This document shows, piece after piece, positions 57,601-64,000 of a stretch of DNA of 64,000 nt. Numbering within the stretch: position 1 is the stretch's first letter; each line of letters starts with the position of its first letter. Under the pieces are notes generated by a model. The model made no database searches. It was not told where the DNA came from and saw only the letters and a list, made by a program, of their open reading frames with translations. The DNA comes from Asterochloris sp. CNOR1 (taxonomy: Eukaryota; Chlorophyta; Trebouxiophyceae; Trebouxiales; Trebouxiaceae): contig OZ017746.1 in assembly GCA_963969365.1 (NCBI GenBank), positions 1,488,001-1,552,000 on the forward strand, in the 5' to 3' direction. A program made the translations under genes and the position numbers.

Positions 57601-60600
57601 CTGGCCTGGTGGGGGACCAGCTGCTGCTGAAGCGCGCCCCTCAGTGCCTGCAGTGCCAGCAGCTCTCCCTGCCAAGCCCGCAGCTGCTGCTGCCTCCATG
57701 CTTGCCTGGCCTGATGTGCCAGAACTGCTGCCCGTGAAACGTGCTGGGGCAGCAGTTGTTGACTCCCTGCTCTCCTGGCCGGCTGTGACACCAGCGCTTC
57801 CCACTGGGCCCGACGTGCCTGCAGCCGCTGCTGCACCGCCTGGGCTGGACACGGAACCCTCCTGTGGCGCCCACGCCCGCCAGTGCTGCGGGGATGCCGG
57901 GGAGCCGCCCCCTCCAAGAGCGTGAGGATGAGCCACAGCAGGAGGCTTGCTGCCTGCTGCCTCGCGCACTGGTATCTCCTCTGGGACAGCACTGCCTGGC
58001 AGGGCGTGCTGCGTGGCTGCCTGCTCTCCAGACCCAGCACCTGTGGACGCAGTTTGCGAGCATCAAATGCCTGGCCACAAGCAGGTTGCTGTGCTGCTGC
58101 TGAAATGCCATGCAGGCCTTCAGTGCTGATGAAGCAGTCTGCCCCAGCCAACAGATGGCGTGCCTTCACTTTCATACTGACATATCAGTTCAAGGCACCT
58201 CCTCTGGAGCAGTGATCAAGTCAATGAAGCTCAGCGGCGAACATGCTCACTTGCAGACATGCAGGCAACACTTGGCCTGACCCTGACACACAGGATTCAG
58301 ACGTGCGTCTTGTGGCACCCTTCCCGTCAGTGGATCCAAGGCGCAACACGACCACGCAAGGGCAGTCAGGCCATGCAACAGCCCTCCGTACGTGGCAGGC
58401 GAGCCACGCCCTCATCTGCCTCTGTGGCTGCGTTGCGGTGAATGGAGCTCAGCCACAGCTCCACAACCCACAGGCAGGCACACCATGGCACAGCCCTGTG
58501 TACCTAGCTGGCCAGGTGTGCCACCGCCATGTTCTGTGGCTGCCTCCCAGTCGTTGACGCTCGGCGGCGAACGCTGCGGCGTGCGGGGGGACCCCCTGCG
58601 CGCGCGAGCGCCCACCCGGCGGGGGGACAAGGCTCCCCTGTCAGCCTGGCCAGCTGCGGCTGCCTCAGCTGGCACGCTCTCGGGGACATCTGCACAAACA
58701 GCCAGTGTAGGGGGGATGCTGAGGCTGTCTGGTCAGCTCTGATGGCTTTCACCGAGGAATCAGCATGACAAATCACGCACCCCGGCTGCCGCTGGCCATG
58801 CTCTCTGAGACCAACGGAGCAGCAAACCATGCCGACAGCAGTCTGCATACATCAGACTGAGTAGTCTTCAGGGTTGCGCATGAAGAAGTGGCCCTGCTCT
58901 CAGTTGCCTGCACGCCCTCACTGACACCAGCAGGCCAAACCCCAGGACCACGTAGAGCAGTTGCGATGCGTGCCTGGCGCTGCCAGGTTGGCACCTGAGG
59001 CCGTGGCAGTTGTAGACGTGTGCATCATGGTGCTCTGCCTGGCCTGCCTGGCAGGAGAGGCCACTCTTGGGAGCACAGACTCCCCTGCCAGGCCAGGGCC
59101 TGCGGAAGCATGGCCCTGCTGCCGGTGTGCTGCTCTGGCGGGCTGCCACCCTGCTGTGCCCATCCCCGCGGAGTTGCGGCTAGTGTCGCGCTGCAGCCCT
59201 GCTGGGCCAAAGGCAGTGCCGTCTGCCCCTGTCGCAGCGCTGGGGCTGCCTGAGGCCGCCTGCTGGCCCCCAGCGACTAGGGCTGACCCCACCGCGCCTG
59301 CTACCCAGGCCCTGGCCTCAAGCTGAGGGATGGCATATGGACGTTCTGATGCACTGGTGCTGCCGGACCGCCCCAAGGAGCCATCTACAAACCTACCTGC
59401 GCCCATAGCCTGCTGCTGCGTGAGCCCCAGCTCCTGCCCAGTATAGGCCTCTTGGTGCTGCAGCGCGGGGTGCTCCAGATCCAGCTCAAAAGGGGGGGGC
59501 AGGTCCAGCTGTAGGCTCTGGGCCCGAGGCGGCTGGTTTCCCCCATAAGAGACGGTGTCAGCTGCCCTCTGCCCTGCAGCTTGAGGGCCCTGGCCTGCAG
59601 CTGCAGCATCTTCCTGCCCTGCAGTCTGGGCTACGGCAGCCGGCGGGGCTGCGTCCGGGGTTTGCTGCAGACCCTGTTGTGCCTGGGGGCCTCCAGGTGA
59701 CACAGCCTCAGATGCATTAGCCTCCTGCCCTGCTGCTGCGAGGCAAGGACTTGCTGTTGGGCCACCAGACCCCCCTGGAGCCCCTTGTTCGAGCCCAGCA
59801 GTGTTCGCATCCCTGTCTGACTTGCTGGCTGCCTGGAGTGAGGCACCAGCACCAGCACCAGCAGGTGTGCTGCCTGTTGGTGCTGCTGTGGTCGCAGCCT
59901 TGGGACGGCCAGCTGTCAGGCTCTCAGCCCTGCCTGTGGCAGGCATGCCAGCACCGTCCTCCAAGTCTGACTCTCCTGGAGCCTCCTGGGCAGGCTCTGA
60001 GGAGCCTGTTGCAGCGCCGCCCCTGGCAGGCACGGCTTCAGGGGAGCTGCTGGTCATGGTGCCGGCAGCTGCGGAGAACAGGCCAGAGCCTGCAGCTGCG
60101 TCACTGGCCAGAGGTGCGTTGCTGGTCCCTGTCGGCGCACGCCTGCTCTGCTGGAAGGCCACCTGCCGGTCTGTGCGCTCTGCCTGTCCTGGCAGCTGAG
60201 CAGCCCTGTCCAGGCCTTCAGGCTCAGGCTTCAGGGCAGCATCATGGGCACGCCACTTCTGTGACCTGCTGCTGGCATATGCCTCCGATGGATCAGCAGT
60301 GTCAGCCGGCTTGGCAGGGCGCTCGTCTCCTGACTTTTGGAGGCCATAGGGCAGTGCCTGGTCGCCCTGCTTGCGAGCAGCAGGCTCCACAACAGCACCT
60401 GGAGGAAGTGCTGCTCCTCCTGCTGCTGTCCTGCCAGATGGCAGCCTCTCAGCAGGAGCCCTGTTCGCGGCCGGCGCCCCTGCACAGCAGAGCACAGCTG
60501 ACTACAGCATTGGCGCCAGAGGGCTGTCAAAGCACATGCACTCAGGCAGAGCGCTTCAACAGTGCTTTTGGCTACTCCTGAGTCTGTGCCAGATGCAATG

Positions 60601-63600
60601 CACAGGAAGGGATGGCTGCAGCTGTGCAACTGCTCAGCACATGCCTGCTCTGTGCAGATGCAGACCACTGGTGGGTGCATGACAACTCAGCTGGCAGCAA
60701 GGTGTTTTCAAATTAGTGCGCAAGGGAACACTGCTGTGCACCTGAAGGTGACTCGGGGCCCCTCGCCTGTCCAGCGACTGCACTGGGCAGCGGCAGCTCC
60801 TCACTCCCTGGCCGCCGGCCCAGACGGCTGGTAGCACCAGCACTGGGTGACTCTGCCACAGGCGGACGCTGTGCCCCTGATGCGCCTGCTGCCAGTCCGC
60901 TTGCAGCTGGCGGGCCGCCAGGCGGTGCCCCTTCCCGGTCCGCCGCAGAGGCTGATGCCCAGGCAGCGTTCAGCACACTGCTGCCCTTCTGGGGGTCCCG
61001 CCCTGCAGCTGCCTCCGCCACCTCAGGGCTCAGCGTGACCCTGCAGAGCAGGGATGAGCAGCTTGTTTTACCATCCACCTAGGGACAAAACATCATTTGA
61101 AATGCTTCCAGTACACGGCGGCCAGCACTCGTCTGGAACACACCAGTGTTACTTCTCTGCAGCGCACTGATTCAGGCTCACAGGCTGCAGGAGGAGACTT
61201 GCTCAATTGCTGAGTGCGGCGGAGAGCAACATGACAACACAGAGGAGGTGCTCTTAGGGCAGGCCAGTGCCTTGGGTGCTCAGCGCCTGCAGCACCCAAC
61301 ATGATTCAGGCCATGCCGGACTGAGACATGGCGAGCAGGGGCGGCGCCGTGAGGGCAGACCAATGCTTGACAGAGCCTTTCTGGCTGATGTGGAGATCGC
61401 CAGCCCGCCTGCTCAAATCGTACTGGACCAGCAGCTGGCCATGCCATTGCCCTGGGGCGCTCAGCAGAGCAGCTTCCCGCCTTGTTCCAATCATCAGGCA
61501 ACTCAATGGTATCTTGCAACATGCCCACCTGCCAGATTCAGACTTGGCCAGCAGGGGCTGCGCCAGGGGCTCCCCCTGACCAAACACCTTCCCCACAGCC
61601 GTGGAGGACAGCTCCTCAGGCACCACTGGCTGATGGGGGCTGGAGCGCTCCCAGGGGCCTGCACTGCCTGCCACTGCCTCCGCATCCGACCCACGATAGG
61701 GATGGCTGCCTGCATCTGGATCCGAGGCAGTCCCCTGTGCGCCTGAGGCTGTCTTGCTCGGCACAGCCTGACCCTGGCTGCCTGCATGTGCACCCATGCC
61801 AGGAGCGCCAGGGCTCCCCGAGGCAAGTCCAGCAGCTGGCCTTGGAGCTGCTGTGCCCTGGCCAGCCTGCCTACCGGCCGGGGACAGGCCAACGACCCCA
61901 CCAGCTGGGGACCGGCTGCCTGCCAAAGCAGACCCCTGCGGCCCACTGCTGGCTGCACCAGCAGCGCCAGACGATGCCTCAACAACGGCTGCCTGCCTGC
62001 CAGGCTGCAGGCCCTGTGGCTCAGATGCCGCAGGACCTGGACGCTCGACAGGTGGCAGCTGTGCCTCTGCTGTGCTGGCGCCCAGCCTGGCACCCTCCTC
62101 AGCACCCTGCTGGGCGGCAGAGTCTTTGGCAGAGCCCTGGGTGCCCTGCTGCTGTCCTTGTTGGCCGCCAGCAGCCTCAGAGGCCCTGTGTGCCCGTGGA
62201 CTGTCAGCCGGGGAGCCCTGTTCAGGCGTCCTGTCTGTTGGAGTGTACTCTGGGGAAGTGTCCAGGCTCAAGGGTGACAAGGGGGACTTTGACTCTGCAC
62301 AGCACGATGCCAGCCACTTACTACGAGGGCATGACGAGCGCCAGCTTGCACAACACCTCTGCAGGTGATTGTGCAATCCAGGCCATGCTTGAGCTCCAAC
62401 ATCATTTTGAGACTTGGCACAATGATTCCAGAGAGTTCCAGAGAATGCAAATGGAGAAGCATGTGCAGATCAGCCTGAGCCTGAGGCGCTCGCCAGATTG
62501 ATGCACTTACACACACACAACCCTTTGCAGCCCTCATCATAGATGCAGGCTTCCGAGGTTCAACCAAAGGGGCATGGTTTTGGCCCTCGTGCAGCATTGA
62601 GTGAGATGAATGCAGTGCCAGCTAGTCAATCACCTTGCTTGGCAGGCGTTTTCTGGTCCTGGCTAGCCTTGCCAGCGCCAGCAGCTATGGCAGCAGCCCC
62701 AGCAGGACCTGTGCCGCGTTGCAGAACAGCTTCGGAGTCTTCCTGGCTGCCGCGCCCATCAGGGCCATCAACAGATGACGCAGCTCCCCTGTCTGCTCTG
62801 GCTACTCCTCCTGGCTCCTGCACGCAGGAGCAAAGCACCATGGGCGCCTGTTGCAGTCCAGCATTGGCCTTTCACCCAAGCACTCCTTTCAGCAATCCTG
62901 CAGGCCGCACCAAGCATAATGAAGTGCCAGGAAACATAAGTTGGGAGCCTCTGCAGCTGGCAGGTGCATGTTGTGTTCAAAAGCGACCCGCCAACTGCAA
63001 TCACTGGCATCCACGCCCAGAATGTGGCCGACTAAGTGGGGGGACGCTTACGTGACAGCTGCCTGCTGCCCTCAGTGGCAGTCTGTGCTCATGCAGGAGC
63101 CAGCAGCGGGGCGTGTAACCCTGCCAGTGACAGCAGCACCCAATTTGAAACTCCTGCTCAATTTTTGGCTGTGGGTCTCCCTGCCCACTTCAGGCTCTCC
63201 AGCAGCAGCTTGAAATGGTAGTTGGACCCACCCCTTGCCAGCATCACCATCAAGGTGAGTGTCTGTCTGATCCACTCTCACCTGGCTGTGGGTCCTACTG
63301 TCCTGTTCAGCCTCCTCAGCAGCTGCTGCTGGCACAGCACTTGGGCCCACCCCTGTGTCCAACCTGTCCTGTGTCTTTAAGGAGGCATTGCTTGCCGGCA
63401 CAGCCCCTGCAGAATGGGAGCTGGGCTGGTCGTTCATGACCAGCCTCCCCAGCCTTAGGGTGGACCCCCTGCCTGTGGAAGGGGTGCCCGCAGTGGTGGC
63501 AGCTGTGGTGGCACCAGGAGAGACTGCTGCCTGTGCCTGCCCAGCTGGCGCAGAGCCTGCTCCAGATGTGACTTCCTGCTGCGGGTAGCTGTTGAAGGAC

Positions 63601-64000
63601 CTTGGCAGGTCGTGTGCGGCCAGGCCACCCTGCTCGGAGTCCACACCACTGTCACCGGCAGGGGTGCTGCCCTCCGCGCCAGGCAGCGATGCTGCCTGGC
63701 CCCTGTTGGCGCCTGCTGTGTCTGCCGTGCCTTCAGACACTAGTTGCTGTTGGCTGACTTGGGAGGCCTCAACATTGGGAGCAGCAGGCTGCAGAATGCC
63801 CGCCGAAGCATCCTCCCTTCCAGTAGAGGTCGAGGGGACAGCAGGCCCATCTGTGCCTTTAGCACCAGCTCCTTCAAGGCCAGCAGCAGCAGCAGCAGGC
63901 TCCTTGCTTGCTATTGATGCTGCTGTGTGCATGCCTCGAGCGCTGGCCACACCACTGGGGGCTGCTCCTACAGGGAGCTGCTGCTCCCCAGCGGGCTCCC
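54651..64000 (-). CDS. very large low-complexity protein of unknown function (5' end beyond the window)
   Basis: One long minus-strand gene, open at the right edge. Exons that join in phase: 63282-64000+, 62634-62817, 61529-62294, 60742-61040, 58995-60479, 58504-58689, 56964-58040, 56579-56779, 56179-56270, 56063-56102, 55415-55980 and 55076-55247. A less certain 3' part reaches TGA at 54651. More than 1,900 residues fall in the window. They are dominated by Ala, Gly, Ser, Pro and Gln, with acidic patches, SP-type motifs (SPLSPLSLDTSPEYTPTDRT) and an Arg/Ser/Pro block (RVGARARRGSPRTPQRSPP). A single ordered, helical region (LEEVRLALLEAANQRSLYRP, then VLRTTSRAVAVLLAVAQ) lies near the C-terminus. 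I recognise no domain. The frame is supported by consistent phase-1 junctions. It could be two genes. Confidence 0.65.

Noticed and set aside
61482-62501. + strand open frame of 339 codons and overlapping companions
   Set aside because: Same explanation: antisense of the Ala/Gly/Ser-rich exon 61529-62294, which joins its neighbours in phase on the minus strand.

Overview
The window is nuclear DNA of a unicellular green alga, probably a trebouxiophyte or similar core chlorophyte. Genes are densely packed and rich in short introns. Protein matches are plant-like: a plastid IspH of cyanobacterial/plant type, Deg1, an R1R2R3 MYB and plant-type MnmA. GC is moderately high, and most introns end in TGCAG, commonly CTGCAG. 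Exon models were built by hand by matching splice sites, reading phase and family motifs. For most genes the exon lengths sum exactly to an open frame of family-typical size.

Layout from left to right: the 3' end of an unrecognised + gene (1-570); ispH (-); a UXT prefoldin-like gene (+); a CLASRP/SWAP splicing-factor gene (-); methylmalonate-semialdehyde dehydrogenase (+); mnmA (-); clpP (+); a DUF6817 gene (-); an M16 metallopeptidase with a Tat-like plastid targeting region (+); GPN2 (-); a Deg1-type protease (+); a 29-exon divergent SMC ATPase (-); an R1R2R3 MYB (+); LCMT1 (+); a small uncertain minus-strand ORF; a DNA polymerase eta-like gene (+); and a very large low-complexity gene (-) that runs off the right edge.

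Neighbours alternate strand from the first gene to the MYB gene, so almost every intergenic space is either a short shared 5' region or a short convergent 3' gap, mostly 75-340 bp. Most genes are unrelated housekeeping genes: isoprenoid synthesis, tRNA thiolation, three proteases, RNA polymerase assembly, chromosome maintenance and translesion synthesis. I see no operon-like system.

The most unusual signals are structural. Many introns carry decayed partial copies of the neighbouring exon, often including its splice site. GC-AG introns are frequent, about 11 of some 130, nearly all with AG|GCAAG donors. An inverted CTGGTCA / TGACCAG pair recurs in three of the six divergent promoters. No tRNA, rRNA, CRISPR array, transposon or viral relic was recognised.
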